Positions 7,822 to 16,996 of a stretch of DNA of 64,000 nucleotides are shown here, in pieces. Below the pieces are notes generated by a model, which saw only the letters and a list, made by a program, of their open reading frames with translations, did not search any database and was not told the DNA's origin. The translations under genes and the position numbers were made by a program. Origin of the DNA: JBBDSH01 sp040905045 (GTDB lineage: Bacteria > Pseudomonadota > Gammaproteobacteria > Eutrophobiales > Eutrophobiaceae); NCBI GenBank assembly GCA_040905045.1, contig JBBDSH010000105.1, positions 3,176-67,175 on the forward strand, read 5' to 3'. The stretch's first letter is position 1. Every line of letters starts with the position of its first letter.

Positions 7822-8319
7822 ATGAGTGAAGCAACAGAAACATTATTATCCGCGCATACGCGCGAAGTCATCGACAGCTGGACCGCCAAGTTCCCGCCGG
7901 ATAAAAAACAGTCCGCGGTGCTGGCGGCCCTGCGCGAGGTACAGCATGAAAACAACGGTTACCTGACCGTGGAACTCATGGACGCGGTGGCCGATTATCT
8001 GCAGATGCCGCGCATTGCCGTCTACGAAGTCGCCTCGTTCTATTCCATGCTGGAAACGGAACCGGTGGGGCGTCACAGCGTGTCCGTCTGCACCAATATC
8101 TCCTGTATGCTGCGTGGCGCCGACGACATTGTCGAACATATTGAAAAGAAGCTGAGTATCAAAACAGGCGAATCCACCGAGGACGGCCGCGTCTACCTGA
8201 AACAGGAAGAGGAGTGCCTGGCCGCCTGTTGCGGCGGGCCCATGATGATGGTGGATCACGTCTACTACGAGAATCTGACCAAAGAGAAAGTTGACGAGAT
8301 ACTGGATAACCTGGACTGA
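7822..8319 (+). CDS. nuoE: NADH-quinone oxidoreductase subunit E
   Basis: 165 residues from the ATG at 7822 (MSEATETLLSAH). A longer frame runs back through the repeats and gap but is not protein-like. The thioredoxin-like 2Fe-2S domain has CTNISCMLRG and EECLAACCGGPMM, giving the four cluster cysteines. VLAALREVQHENNGYL is a conserved N-terminal NuoE motif. Part of the NADH-oxidising module with NuoF and NuoG. The stop overlaps the nuoF ATG by one base. Confidence 0.95.
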   Translation: MSEATETLLSAHTREVIDSWTAKFPPDKKQSAVLAALREVQHENNGYLTVELMDAVADYLQMPRIAVYEVASFYSMLETEPVGRHSVSVCTNISCMLRGADDIVEHIEKKLSIKTGESTEDGRVYLKQEEECLAACCGGPMMMVDHVYYENLTKEKVDEILDNLD

Positions 8320-9623
8320 TGAGCGAGAAGAAAATCAACACGGTCTGTTACGCCACCCTGGGCCTGGAGAACCCCTGGACGCTGGAGAACTATTACAGCG
8401 TCGGCGGCTATGATGCCTGGAAAAAAATCGTCAGCGAAAAACCTTCGCCCGACGATGTGATCCAGGAAGTAAAGGATTCCGGCCTGCGCGGCCGCGGCGG
8501 GGCCGGTTTCCCCACAGGTCTGAAGTGGAGCTTCATGCCGGCCAACTATGACGGTCAGAAATACGTGGTCTGCAATTCCGACGAAAGCGAGCCCGGTACC
8601 TGCAAGGATCGCGATATTCTCCGTTTCAATCCGCACGCCCTGATCGAGGGTCTGGCCATCGCCTGTTACGCCATGCGTACTACCGTCGCCTACAATTATC
8701 TTCGCGGCGAGTTCATGGACGAGCCCTTCACACGCATCGAACAGGCCCTGAAGGAAGCCTATGACAACGGCTTCCTGGGGAAAAACATCATGGGCAGCGG
8801 TATCAATATCGATATTTATAATGTCCTCGGTGCCGGCGCCTACATCTGCGGCGAGGAAACCGCATTGCTGGAATCCCTGGAGGGCAAGAAGGGCTTGCCG
8901 CGTTTCAAGCCGCCGTTTCCGGCCAATTACGGTGTCTACGGCAAGCCCACCACGGTCAACAATACCGAATCCTATGCCTCGGTGCCCACCATCATGCGCA
9001 AGGGCGCCAAGTGGTTTGCCGATCAGGGCGTGGAAAAGAGCGGCGGGACCAAGTGTTTCTCCGTCAGCGGCCACGTCAACAAGCCCGGAAATTTTGAAGT
9101 ACCCATGGGCATGCCGTTCCGTGAGCTGCTGGAACTGGCCGGCGGTGTTCGGGGGGGACGCGAGCTCAAGGCCGTGATACCCGGCGGTTCCTCGGTACCG
9201 GTGGTGCCGGGAGAGATCATGCTGGAAACCAATATGGACTACGAATCCCTGCAGCAGGCCGGTTCCGCACTGGGTTCCGGCGCCGTGGTGGTGATGGACG
9301 ATACCACCTGCATGGTGCGCATGCTGCGCCGGATTTCGCGCTTTTATTATTCCGAGTCCTGCGGCCAGTGCACGCCCTGCCGCGAGGGCACCGGCTGGCT
9401 CAATCGCATGCTCGGCCGCATCATCGACGGCAAGGGGCAGAAAGAAGACATGGACAAACTGGTGGATGTGGCCAACAAGATCGAGGGCCGCACCATCTGC
9501 GCCCTGGGCGACGCCGCCGCCTGGCCGGTGCAGAGCTTCCTGAAACACTACCGGCATGAATTCGAGTACATGATCGAAAACAACGGTCGTTCCATCGTGG
9601 AATCCGTCAAGACCGCGGCCTGA
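8319..9623 (+). CDS. nuoF: NADH-quinone oxidoreductase subunit F
   Basis: 434 residues. It binds NADH, FMN and the 4Fe-4S cluster N3. GLRGRGGAGFPTGLKWSFM near residue 50 is the nucleotide-binding glycine-rich segment; NSDESEPGTCKDRDI and GAGAYICGEETALLESLEG follow; SCGQCTPCREGTGW near 350 supplies the cluster cysteines. Start coupled to nuoE. The 133-base gap before nuoG holds a CGCAAAG-type repeat. Confidence 0.97.
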   Translation: MSEKKINTVCYATLGLENPWTLENYYSVGGYDAWKKIVSEKPSPDDVIQEVKDSGLRGRGGAGFPTGLKWSFMPANYDGQKYVVCNSDESEPGTCKDRDILRFNPHALIEGLAIACYAMRTTVAYNYLRGEFMDEPFTRIEQALKEAYDNGFLGKNIMGSGINIDIYNVLGAGAYICGEETALLESLEGKKGLPRFKPPFPANYGVYGKPTTVNNTESYASVPTIMRKGAKWFADQGVEKSGGTKCFSVSGHVNKPGNFEVPMGMPFRELLELAGGVRGGRELKAVIPGGSSVPVVPGEIMLETNMDYESLQQAGSALGSGAVVVMDDTTCMVRMLRRISRFYYSESCGQCTPCREGTGWLNRMLGRIIDGKGQKEDMDKLVDVANKIEGRTICALGDAAAWPVQSFLKHYRHEFEYMIENNGRSIVESVKTAA

Positions 9624-9658
9624 TCGATTGAACAGATTTAATACAAGTTTGTAATTAA

Positions 9659-9748
9659 AAATGGTTCTCGCAAAGACGCGAAGAGCGCAAAGGACGCAAA
9701 GAAAATATAATCTTGGCGGCTTTGCGCCTTTGCGAGATCAAAGCGATA
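9659..9748. repeat. CGCAAAG-type short-period inverted repeat between nuoF and nuoG
   Basis: TTCTCGCAAAGACGCGAAG with following units GCGCAAAGG and ACGCAAAG (8-9 base period) is answered by the inverted arm GCGCCTTTGCGAGATC near 9726-9742. Related elements occur at 20050-20160, 31440-31527, 34783-34865 and 58548-58628, so this is a dispersed family. Confidence 0.82.
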
Positions 9749-9756
9749 TTTAAACT

Positions 9757-12132
9757 ATGGCTGATGACAAGGTAACAATCGAAGTCGACGGAAAGTCGCT
9801 GGAGGCCAGAAAGGGCCAGATGCTCATCGAGGTCACCGACCGCGAGGATCTCTACGTTCCGCGCTTTTGCTATCACAGCAAACTGTCGGTGGCCGCCAAT
9901 TGCCGCATGTGCCTGGTGGAGGTGGAGAAAGCGCCCAAGCCTTTGCCGGCCTGTGCCACGCCGGTAATGGACGGTATGGTAGTGCGCACCAAATCGAAAC
10001 TGGCGCTGGATGCGCAGAAATCGGTCATGGAGTTTCTGCTCATCAACCATCCCCTGGACTGTCCCATCTGTGATCAGGGCGGCGAATGCGAACTGCAGGA
10101 CCTGGCCATGGGCTTCGGCGGCGACGTGTCCCGCTACCAGGAAAAGAAGCGCGTCGTAAAGGACAAGGATATCGGCCCGCTGGTGCAGACCGACATGACC
10201 CGCTGCATCCACTGTACCCGTTGCGTGCGTTTCGGCGAGGAGATCGCCGGCCTGCGAGAACTGGGTGCCACCGGCCGCGGCGAGCACATGGAGATCGGCA
10301 CTTACGTGGAAAAGAGCATGACCTCGGAGCTGTCCGGCAATGTTATCGATCTCTGCCCCGTCGGGGCGCTGACATCGAAGCCGTTCCGTTATTCCGCCCG
10401 TACCTGGGAGATGCTCCAGCGCCCCGGTATCGCGCCGCACGACAGTCTCGGCTCCAATCTCCATTTTCATTTCAAGATTGACCGCATCAAGCGCGTTGTT
10501 CCGGCGGAAAACGAGGCCGTCAATGAAGTCTGGCTCTCCGACCGCGATCGTTTCAGTTATGAAGGGTTGTACAGTGAGGATCGCCTGAATACACCCATGC
10601 TCAAAATCAACGGTCAATGGGAAGAGGTGGACTGGGAGATTGCCCTGCGCAAGACGGCGGAATCCCTGCGCGGTGTTGTCAATGAACACGGGGCCGGCGG
10701 CATCGGCGCCCTGGCGGCCCCCAACGCCACCACGGAAGAGTTTTATCTGCTGCAGAAGCTCCTGCGCGGCCTGGGCAGCGGTAACATCGATCACCGTCTG
10801 CGGCGCGCGGATTTTTCCGGTCAGGATCAGGATCCGGTATTCCCCTGGCTCGGTCGCAACGTCACGGAGCTGGAAGAGTTGGATGCCGCGCTGATCATCG
10901 GCGGCAACCCGCGCCACGATCAGCCGTTGCTTAACCTGCGTTTGCGCAAGGCCGCCCTGAAGGGCGCCGATATCATGTACCTGAATCCGGTGGATTATGA
11001 GTTCAATTACCGGGTTGCCGAAAAGATTATCATCCGTCCCGGCGAGCTGGCGGCGAACCTCTCCGGGGTCCTCAAGGCGGTGCTGGAGAAAACCGGCGCG
11101 GCGGACGCAACGGATGGATTATTGAATAATGCCCGGGTCTCCGGGGCGCAGCGTAGCATCGCGGAAAAACTCTGCGACGGTGATGCGGCGTCGGTCTTCC
11201 TGGGTAATCTGGCGGTGTCTCATCCGGACTTTTCCACCCTGCGTTACCTGGCCGGGCAAATTGTCGCCATCAGCGGCGCAAAACCGGGTTACCTGGGCGA
11301 GGCGGCCAACAGCGCCGGCGCCTGTCTGGCCGGGGCGTTGCCCCATCGCGGTCCCGCGGGCGAGGCGGCCGCGGTCACGGGTCACGATGCCGCGGCCATG
11401 CTGGAGACCCCGCTGCCCGGTTATTTGCTTTTGAATACCGAGCCGGAACTGGATTGTCAGGACGGTGCGCAGGCACTTCGTGCCCTGGAAGCTGCATCGG
11501 CGGTTGTGGTCATCACGCCGTTCGTCACGGAGACCATGAAATCTTATGCGAATGTCCTGCTGCCCTCGGCCCTGTACGCGGAAAACGAGGGCAGTTATGT
11601 CAATGTGGAAGGCCGGCGACAGTCGTTTGCCGCCGTCGTCCCGCCGCCCGGCGAGGCGCGCCCGGCCTGGAAAATCCTGCGCGTGCTGGCCGATAAGCTG
11701 AATATTGGCGGTTGCGCTTACGATTCCGTCGCGGCGGTTGCCGATGATATCAATCACGTCATCGATAATGTGGTGCCGGATAACACGGCCGAATGGCGGC
11801 GGCCGGCGGAGATTGGATCGACCTCCGCTGGTATCGAGTACATCAATCCGGTTCCCATGTACGCAACCGATTCGCTGGCGCGGCGCGCGCCGGCCCTGCA
11901 GCGTACCGGGCAGGGCGCCGACGGACGCGCGCATTTATCTCCGGCACTGGCCGAAAAGCTGGGCCTGAGCGAAGAGGGGAAAATCAGTATCGCCCGCGAG
12001 GAAGCGGCGGTGACGTTGCCTTACGTTATCGATGATCGGGTCCCGGCGGATGCCGTTGTTATTCATGCCTGCCAGTCCGTCACCGTCCCGCTTGGCGGCG
12101 GTTACGGTGGCGTAACCCTGCAAAAGGTGTAG
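9757..12132 (+). CDS. nuoG: NADH-quinone oxidoreductase subunit G
   Basis: 791 residues. The N-terminal 2Fe-2S ferredoxin domain shows CYHSKLSVAANCRMCLVEV; next come DCPICDQGGECELQD and RCIHCTRCVRF for 4Fe-4S clusters, with the His-ligated cluster motif in the HPLDC region. A molybdopterin-oxidoreductase-like domain without cofactor occupies the remainder. It is the largest peripheral-arm subunit and carries electrons from NuoF/E towards NuoI. nuoH starts two bases after its stop. Confidence 0.96.
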   Translation: MADDKVTIEVDGKSLEARKGQMLIEVTDREDLYVPRFCYHSKLSVAANCRMCLVEVEKAPKPLPACATPVMDGMVVRTKSKLALDAQKSVMEFLLINHPLDCPICDQGGECELQDLAMGFGGDVSRYQEKKRVVKDKDIGPLVQTDMTRCIHCTRCVRFGEEIAGLRELGATGRGEHMEIGTYVEKSMTSELSGNVIDLCPVGALTSKPFRYSARTWEMLQRPGIAPHDSLGSNLHFHFKIDRIKRVVPAENEAVNEVWLSDRDRFSYEGLYSEDRLNTPMLKINGQWEEVDWEIALRKTAESLRGVVNEHGAGGIGALAAPNATTEEFYLLQKLLRGLGSGNIDHRLRRADFSGQDQDPVFPWLGRNVTELEELDAALIIGGNPRHDQPLLNLRLRKAALKGADIMYLNPVDYEFNYRVAEKIIIRPGELAANLSGVLKAVLEKTGAADATDGLLNNARVSGAQRSIAEKLCDGDAASVFLGNLAVSHPDFSTLRYLAGQIVAISGAKPGYLGEAANSAGACLAGALPHRGPAGEAAAVTGHDAAAMLETPLPGYLLLNTEPELDCQDGAQALRALEAASAVVVITPFVTETMKSYANVLLPSALYAENEGSYVNVEGRRQSFAAVVPPPGEARPAWKILRVLADKLNIGGCAYDSVAAVADDINHVIDNVVPDNTAEWRRPAEIGSTSAGIEYINPVPMYATDSLARRAPALQRTGQGADGRAHLSPALAEKLGLSEEGKISIAREEAAVTLPYVIDDRVPADAVVIHACQSVTVPLGGGYGGVTLQKV

Positions 12133-12134
12133 CC

Positions 12135-13220
12135 GTGCTGGAGATGCTCTTCGATCTTGTCCGTGCCTGGCTGCTCAGCCCCCTTGTGGAATGGTTCGTT
12201 CCGGCGTCCATGGAAAGCGAGGCCATGCTGGTACTGGAAACACTGGTCAAGATCGTCGCCATTGTCGCGCCGTTGTTGTTGGCCGTGGCTTACCTGACTT
12301 ATGCCGAACGCAAGGTCATCGGCTATATCCAGGGCCGTATCGGGCCCAACCGGGTCGGGCCGCGCGGCTGGCTGCAGCCCATCGCCGATGCCGTCAAGCT
12401 GATGTTCAAGGAAATCATCATCCCCTCCGGCGCCAACAAGGCTCTGTTTATCATGGCGCCGATTCTTTCCATCGCCCCTGCCATCGCCGCATGGGCGGTG
12501 CTGCCGTTTGACGACGGCATGGTGCTGGCCGACATCAACGCGGGGCTGTTGTATCTGCTGGCGCTGACGTCCCTGGCGGTGTACGGCGTCATCATTGCCG
12601 GCTGGGCATCCAATTCCAAGTACGCATTCCTTGGCGGCATGCGTTCCGCCGCCCAGATCGTGGCCTATGAAATCGCCATGGGCTTCGCCCTGGTCTGCGT
12701 CCTGATCGCTTCCGGCAGTCTCAACCTCGGCGATATCGTTCGTGCCCAGAGCGGCAGCATCCTGCACTGGTTCTGGTTGCCGCTGCTGCCGATTTTCGTG
12801 GTCTATTTTATTTCCGGGGTGGCGGAGACCAACCGCGCACCCTTCGACGTGGCGGAAGGGGAATCGGAAATCGTCGCCGGTTTTCATGTGGAATACGGCG
12901 GCATGGCCTTTTCGATTTTCTTCATGGCCGAGTATGCCAACATGATCTTGATTTCGGCACTGGCCTCGATCCTGTTCCTGGGCGGCTGGCTGTCGCCCTT
13001 CCAGGGCATTCCGGTGCTGGGCGCCGACAGTATTTTCTGGCTGTTGCTGAAAACCTCCGCTTTCCTGTTTGTGTTTCTCTGGTTGCGTGCTACGTTTCCC
13101 CGCTACCGGTACGATCAGATCATGCGGTTGGGCTGGAAGGTGTTTCTGCCCATTACCATTGTCTGGATTGTGATCATCTCGGCGCTGGTGGTGGTGGAGA
13201 TGCCGCCTTGGTTCAATTGA
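12135..13220 (+). CDS. nuoH: NADH-quinone oxidoreductase subunit H
   Basis: 361 residues with about eight membrane helices. It couples quinone reduction to the membrane arm. Signatures are YAERKVIGYIQGRIGPNRVG near residues 56-75, LQPIADAVKLMFKE, and AETNRAPFDVAEGESEIVAG near 235. The GTG at 12135 is chosen because it is two bases after the nuoG stop and preserves the N-terminal helix; an ATG at 12144 is the alternative. Confidence 0.95.
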   Translation: MLEMLFDLVRAWLLSPLVEWFVPASMESEAMLVLETLVKIVAIVAPLLLAVAYLTYAERKVIGYIQGRIGPNRVGPRGWLQPIADAVKLMFKEIIIPSGANKALFIMAPILSIAPAIAAWAVLPFDDGMVLADINAGLLYLLALTSLAVYGVIIAGWASNSKYAFLGGMRSAAQIVAYEIAMGFALVCVLIASGSLNLGDIVRAQSGSILHWFWLPLLPIFVVYFISGVAETNRAPFDVAEGESEIVAGFHVEYGGMAFSIFFMAEYANMILISALASILFLGGWLSPFQGIPVLGADSIFWLLLKTSAFLFVFLWLRATFPRYRYDQIMRLGWKVFLPITIVWIVIISALVVVEMPPWFN

Positions 13221-13285
13221 CAGTGAAAAGTTGAAAGTTATTAATGGAATTGGAATCCTTTTAATAAAAGTATTGATGAATTGAT

Positions 13286-13777
13286 ATGATACAGAGCATA
13301 CGAAACTATTTTTACAGTCTTTTCCTGTGGGAACTGATGAAAGGCCTGCAGCTGACCGGACGGCACCTGTTCAAACGCAAGGTGACGGTGCAGTACCCGG
13401 AGGAAAAGACGCCCATGTCACCGCGTTTTCGCGGTCTGCACGCCCTGCGGCGTTATCCCAACGGGGAAGAGCGCTGCATTGCCTGCAAGCTGTGCGAGGC
13501 CGTGTGTCCGGCCGTGGCCATTACCATCGAGTCCGAACAGCGTGATGACGGAACCCGCCGCACCACGCGCTATGACATCGACCTGACCAAATGCATATTC
13601 TGCGGCTTCTGCGAAGAATCCTGTCCGGTGGATTCCATCGTCGAAACGCGCATCCATGAATACCATGGCGAGCAGCGCGGCGATCTGCTCATGACCAAGG
13701 ACAAGCTGCTGGAAGTCGGGGACCGCGCCGAAGCGCAGATTGCCGAGGATCGGGCGAGAGAAGCCATATACAGGTAA
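13286..13777 (+). CDS. nuoI: NADH-quinone oxidoreductase subunit I
   Basis: 163 residues. Two 4Fe-4S ferredoxin motifs are intact: CIACKLCEAVCPAVAI and CIFCGFCEESCPVDSI, giving clusters N6a and N6b. The N-terminal amphipathic segment (YFYSLFLWELMKGLQLTGRH) is the usual membrane-associated helix. The 65-base gap to nuoH is AT-rich and contains no clear Shine-Dalgarno. Confidence 0.96.
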   Translation: MIQSIRNYFYSLFLWELMKGLQLTGRHLFKRKVTVQYPEEKTPMSPRFRGLHALRRYPNGEERCIACKLCEAVCPAVAITIESEQRDDGTRRTTRYDIDLTKCIFCGFCEESCPVDSIVETRIHEYHGEQRGDLLMTKDKLLEVGDRAEAQIAEDRAREAIYR

Positions 13778-13904
13778 AGTCACAAGTCATAAGTAACAAG
13801 TTACAAGAAAAACAATTTTTACCACCGAGTTGTAAGTTATGAAACATGCTGACCGAAGGCATTGTGCCCTCACTTGTAACTTATAACTTGTAACTTATAA
13901 CTTT
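13778..13904. repeat. 7-bp tandem repeat hairpin (AAGTTAC unit) between nuoI and nuoJ
   Basis: Left arm 13779-13806 has aagtcac, aagtcat, aagtaac, aagttac; right arm about 13870-13904 has the inverse (acttgtaacttataacttgtaac). The spacer is about 65 bases. The array starts right after the nuoI stop and ends about eight bases before nuoJ. A related array lies at 60131-60171. Confidence 0.9.
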
Positions 13905-13912
13905 AAAAAAGA

Positions 13913-14512
13913 ATGTTTGAGCAAATCGTATTCTACAGTTTTTCCGGCCTGCTGATTCTGTCGGCATTGATGGTCATCACGGTCCGCAATCCCGTGCACG
14001 CGGCTCTGTTTCTGGTGCTGTCCTTTTTCTGCAGCGCCGCCATATGGCTGCTGCTGCAGGCCGAGTTCCTGGCCATAGCGCTGGTGCTGGTCTACGTCGG
14101 CGCGGTCATGGTGTTGTTCCTGTTCGTGGTGATGATGCTGGATATCAATACCGCCCGCCTGCGGGCGGGGTTCATACGCTATCTGCCGGCCGGCATTATC
14201 GTGGCGGTTCTCATGATGATCGCCATGGGATTGATGCTGACCGCGGAGAATGTTTCGATTCTGGAAAAACCCCGTGCCGTGCTGGCGGAGGGTGTCAGTA
14301 ATACCAGCGTCCTGGGGCAGTTGATGTTTACCGAGTTCCTGTATCCCTTCGAGATCGCCGGCGCCATCCTGCTGGTGGCGATTATTGCCGCCATTACCCT
14401 GACCATGCGCAAGGGCAGGGATCACAAGTCACAGAAGCCGGAACAGCAGGTCTCGGTGCGCCGGGGAGACAGGGTGCGTCTGGTGAGCATGAAGTCGGAG
14501 AAGGAAGAATGA
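13913..14512 (+). CDS. nuoJ: NADH-quinone oxidoreductase subunit J
   Basis: 199 residues with five predicted membrane helices. The family motif ALVLVYVGAVMVLFLFVVMML spans about residues 56-76, including the helix with the pi-bulge important for coupling. The C-terminal tail is basic. It sits downstream of a heptamer hairpin; only a weak AAAAAAGA lies before the ATG. Confidence 0.94.
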   Translation: MFEQIVFYSFSGLLILSALMVITVRNPVHAALFLVLSFFCSAAIWLLLQAEFLAIALVLVYVGAVMVLFLFVVMMLDINTARLRAGFIRYLPAGIIVAVLMMIAMGLMLTAENVSILEKPRAVLAEGVSNTSVLGQLMFTEFLYPFEIAGAILLVAIIAAITLTMRKGRDHKSQKPEQQVSVRRGDRVRLVSMKSEKEE

Positions 14513-14516
14513 ACGG

Positions 14517-14682
14517 CGCGTGGCTCGTGGCTCGTGGCTCGTATTGCGTGGCTCGTGGCTCGTGGCTGGTGGCTGGAAAGACACCACGAGACCTGGTTCA
14601 TGTATTACCAGCCACCAGCCACGAGCCACGAGTCCCGGATCTCGCACTTCGAGCCACGAGCCACGAGCCACGAGCCATCTGT
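14517..14682. repeat. 7-bp tandem repeat hairpin (GTGGCTC/GAGCCAC) between nuoJ and nuoK
   Basis: GTGGCTC-type units run from about 14519 to 14577, and the inverted GAGCCAC units from about 14608 to 14682, giving one large potential hairpin of about 165 bases. It fills nearly the whole nuoJ-nuoK gap, but a normal GGGAG Shine-Dalgarno (14694-14698) is retained before nuoK. Confidence 0.93.
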
Positions 14683-14705
14683 ATCGACTTGCAGGGAGCA
14701 GAAAC

Positions 14706-15011
14706 ATGATCACGCTGTCACAAGTACTCACCCTCGCGGCCATTTTATTCTGTATCAGCGTCGCCGGTATCTTCATCAACCGCAAGAACGTGATCATCCT
14801 GCTCATGTGTATCGAACTCATGCTGCTGTCCGTGAACATGAATTTTATTGCCTTCTCGCATTTTCTGGGCGATACCGCCGGACAGGTGTTCGTGTTCTTT
14901 ATCCTGACCGTGGCCGCGGCGGAATCCGCCATTGGACTGGCCATCCTGGTGGTGCTGTTCCGCAACCGGGACACCATCAATGTCGCCGATCTGAACAGGA
15001 TGAAAGGCTGA
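14706..15011 (+). CDS. nuoK: NADH-quinone oxidoreductase subunit K
   Basis: 101 residues from the ATG at 14706 (MITLSQVLTLAAILF). A longer open frame upstream only translates the repeats. Three membrane helices; the conserved glutamates in IMLLCIELMLLSVN-type segment (here LLMCIELMLLSVNMNF) and AAAESAIGLAILV are present. It resembles MrpC. The stop overlaps the nuoL ATG by one base. Confidence 0.95.
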   Translation: MITLSQVLTLAAILFCISVAGIFINRKNVIILLMCIELMLLSVNMNFIAFSHFLGDTAGQVFVFFILTVAAAESAIGLAILVVLFRNRDTINVADLNRMKG

Positions 15012-16984
15012 TGTTCGAGGACATGAAAAGTATCTATCTCACCATCGTACTGGCGCCGCTGATTGGCTCCGTTATTGCCGGGCTGTTCGGCCGGGCCATC
15101 GGTCGCAGTGGAGCTCACTGGGTGACCATTATCGGCGTGGGCGTATCCGCGATCCTGTCCCTGGTGGCCTACAAGCATATCGTCTTCGACGGCGGGGAAA
15201 TCTTTAACGGAACAATATTTACCTGGCTCACGACCGCCAGCTACAGTTTCGAGATCGGTTTTCTCATTGATCATCTCTCGGTCAGCATGATGGTGGTGGT
15301 GAGTTTCGTTTCCTGGATGATCCATATCTATACCATCGGCTACATGCACGATGATCCCGGATACCAGCGTTTCTTCAGTTATATTTCCCTGTTCACCTTC
15401 GCCATGCTGATGCTGGTGATGTCCAATAATTTCCTGCAGCTGTTCTTCGGTTGGGAGGCCGTGGGCCTGGTGTCCTATCTTCTGATCGGTTTCTGGTTCA
15501 AGCGGGAATCGGCCATCTTCGCCAATCTCAAGGCCTTCCTGGTCAACCGGGTCGGCGATTTCGGCTTCCTGCTGGGCATTGCCGCCGTCCTCATGTATTT
15601 CAATACCCTGGATTACGCCGAGGTCTTCCGCATGGCCCCGGATCTGGCCGGAACCACGGTACAGATTATTGATGGACAGGAATGGCTGCTCATGACGGTC
15701 ATCTGCATCTGTCTCTTTATCGGCGCCATGGGCAAGTCCGCCCAGGTCCCGCTGCATGTCTGGCTGCCCGACTCCATGGAAGGCCCGACGCCTATTTCAG
15801 CCCTGATCCATGCCGCCACCATGGTCACCGCCGGTATCTTCATGGTGGCGCGCATGTCGCCGTTGTACGAATTTTCGGAAACGGCACTGAGTTTCATCCT
15901 GGTTATCGGCGCGCTTACCGCTTTCTTCATGGGTCTGCTGGGCCTGGTGCAGAACGACATCAAGCGCGTCATTGCCTATTCGACGCTGTCGCAACTGGGT
16001 TACATGACCGTGGCCCTGGGTGCCTCGGCCTACGCCGCCGCTATTTTCCATCTGGTGACCCACGCCTTCTTCAAGGCGCTGCTGTTCCTGGCGGCAGGCT
16101 CGGTGATCATCGCCATGCACCACGAACAGGACATGCGCAAAATGGGCGGCCTGTATCGCTACATGCCCATTACCTGGTTTACCTGCCTGATCGGTTCCCT
16201 GGCCCTGATCGGTTTCCCGCTCACATCCGGATTCTTTTCCAAGGACGCCATTATCGAGGCGGTGCATCATTCCACGCTCCCCGGCGCAAACCTGGCCTAC
16301 TGGGCGGTTCTGTCCGGTGTGTTTGTCACCGCTCTGTATTCCTTCCGTCTGTTCTTCCTGACCTTCCACGGCAAGGAAAGAATCGACAGGGAAACCTGGA
16401 GCCATTTGCACGAATCGCCCGGGGTGGTGACAGTCCCGCTGCTGGTCCTGGCCGTGCCGTCCCTGATCATCGGCGGCTTCCTCATCGGCCCCATGCTGTT
16501 CGGCGATTATTTCCGGGACGCCATTTATGTGGCCCCGGCCCATGACGTTCTGGGCGCAATCGGCGAGGGCTATCACGGCATCTGGAGCTTCACACTGCAC
16601 GCTTTCCAGACCCCGGCGGTCTATCTCGCCCTGGCGGGCGTGGTAACGGCCTGGCTTCTGTATATCAAATTCCCGCAGGTTCCCGATATCATCGCCCGCC
16701 GGTTCAGCCTGATTCATCGCATTTTGCTGAACAAATACGGTTTCGACGATTTCAACCAGGCGGTGTTTGCCGGCGGCACGCGCGGTATCGGCAATCTTCT
16801 CTGGCGCATCGGCGATGTCCGCGTTATCGACGGCGTTCTGGTCAACGGTACGGCCCGGGCGGTGCGCCGGGTGTCCGCGATAATGCGGCAGGTTCAGTCC
16901 GGCTACCTTTATGATTACGCCTTCGCCATGATCATCGGTCTGCTGATACTGCTGGCCGTTTTTGTACATCAGATACTTTTTTAA
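15011..16984 (+). CDS. nuoL: NADH-quinone oxidoreductase subunit L
   Basis: 657 residues from the ATG at 15011; an upstream extension in frame reads through nuoK and the repeats and is rejected. It is the distal antiporter-like proton channel with 16 membrane helices and a long lateral helix at the C-terminus. Key segments: LFFGWEAVGLVSYLLIGFW (conserved Glu in TM5), GKSAQVPLHVWLPDSMEGPT (conserved Lys in TM7), and PISALIHAATMVTAGIF. Confidence 0.96.
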   Translation: MFEDMKSIYLTIVLAPLIGSVIAGLFGRAIGRSGAHWVTIIGVGVSAILSLVAYKHIVFDGGEIFNGTIFTWLTTASYSFEIGFLIDHLSVSMMVVVSFVSWMIHIYTIGYMHDDPGYQRFFSYISLFTFAMLMLVMSNNFLQLFFGWEAVGLVSYLLIGFWFKRESAIFANLKAFLVNRVGDFGFLLGIAAVLMYFNTLDYAEVFRMAPDLAGTTVQIIDGQEWLLMTVICICLFIGAMGKSAQVPLHVWLPDSMEGPTPISALIHAATMVTAGIFMVARMSPLYEFSETALSFILVIGALTAFFMGLLGLVQNDIKRVIAYSTLSQLGYMTVALGASAYAAAIFHLVTHAFFKALLFLAAGSVIIAMHHEQDMRKMGGLYRYMPITWFTCLIGSLALIGFPLTSGFFSKDAIIEAVHHSTLPGANLAYWAVLSGVFVTALYSFRLFFLTFHGKERIDRETWSHLHESPGVVTVPLLVLAVPSLIIGGFLIGPMLFGDYFRDAIYVAPAHDVLGAIGEGYHGIWSFTLHAFQTPAVYLALAGVVTAWLLYIKFPQVPDIIARRFSLIHRILLNKYGFDDFNQAVFAGGTRGIGNLLWRIGDVRVIDGVLVNGTARAVRRVSAIMRQVQSGYLYDYAFAMIIGLLILLAVFVHQILF

Positions 16985-16996
16985 TCAGGACAGCGG

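Noticed and set aside
8265..9557. 430-codon minus-strand frame antisense to nuoF
   Set aside because: Shadow of nuoF, whose iron-sulfur and FMN motifs are certain.
14534..15010. 159-residue N-terminal extension of nuoL
   Set aside because: It translates the heptamer repeats and then nuoK out of frame. NuoL homology begins at the ATG at 15011.
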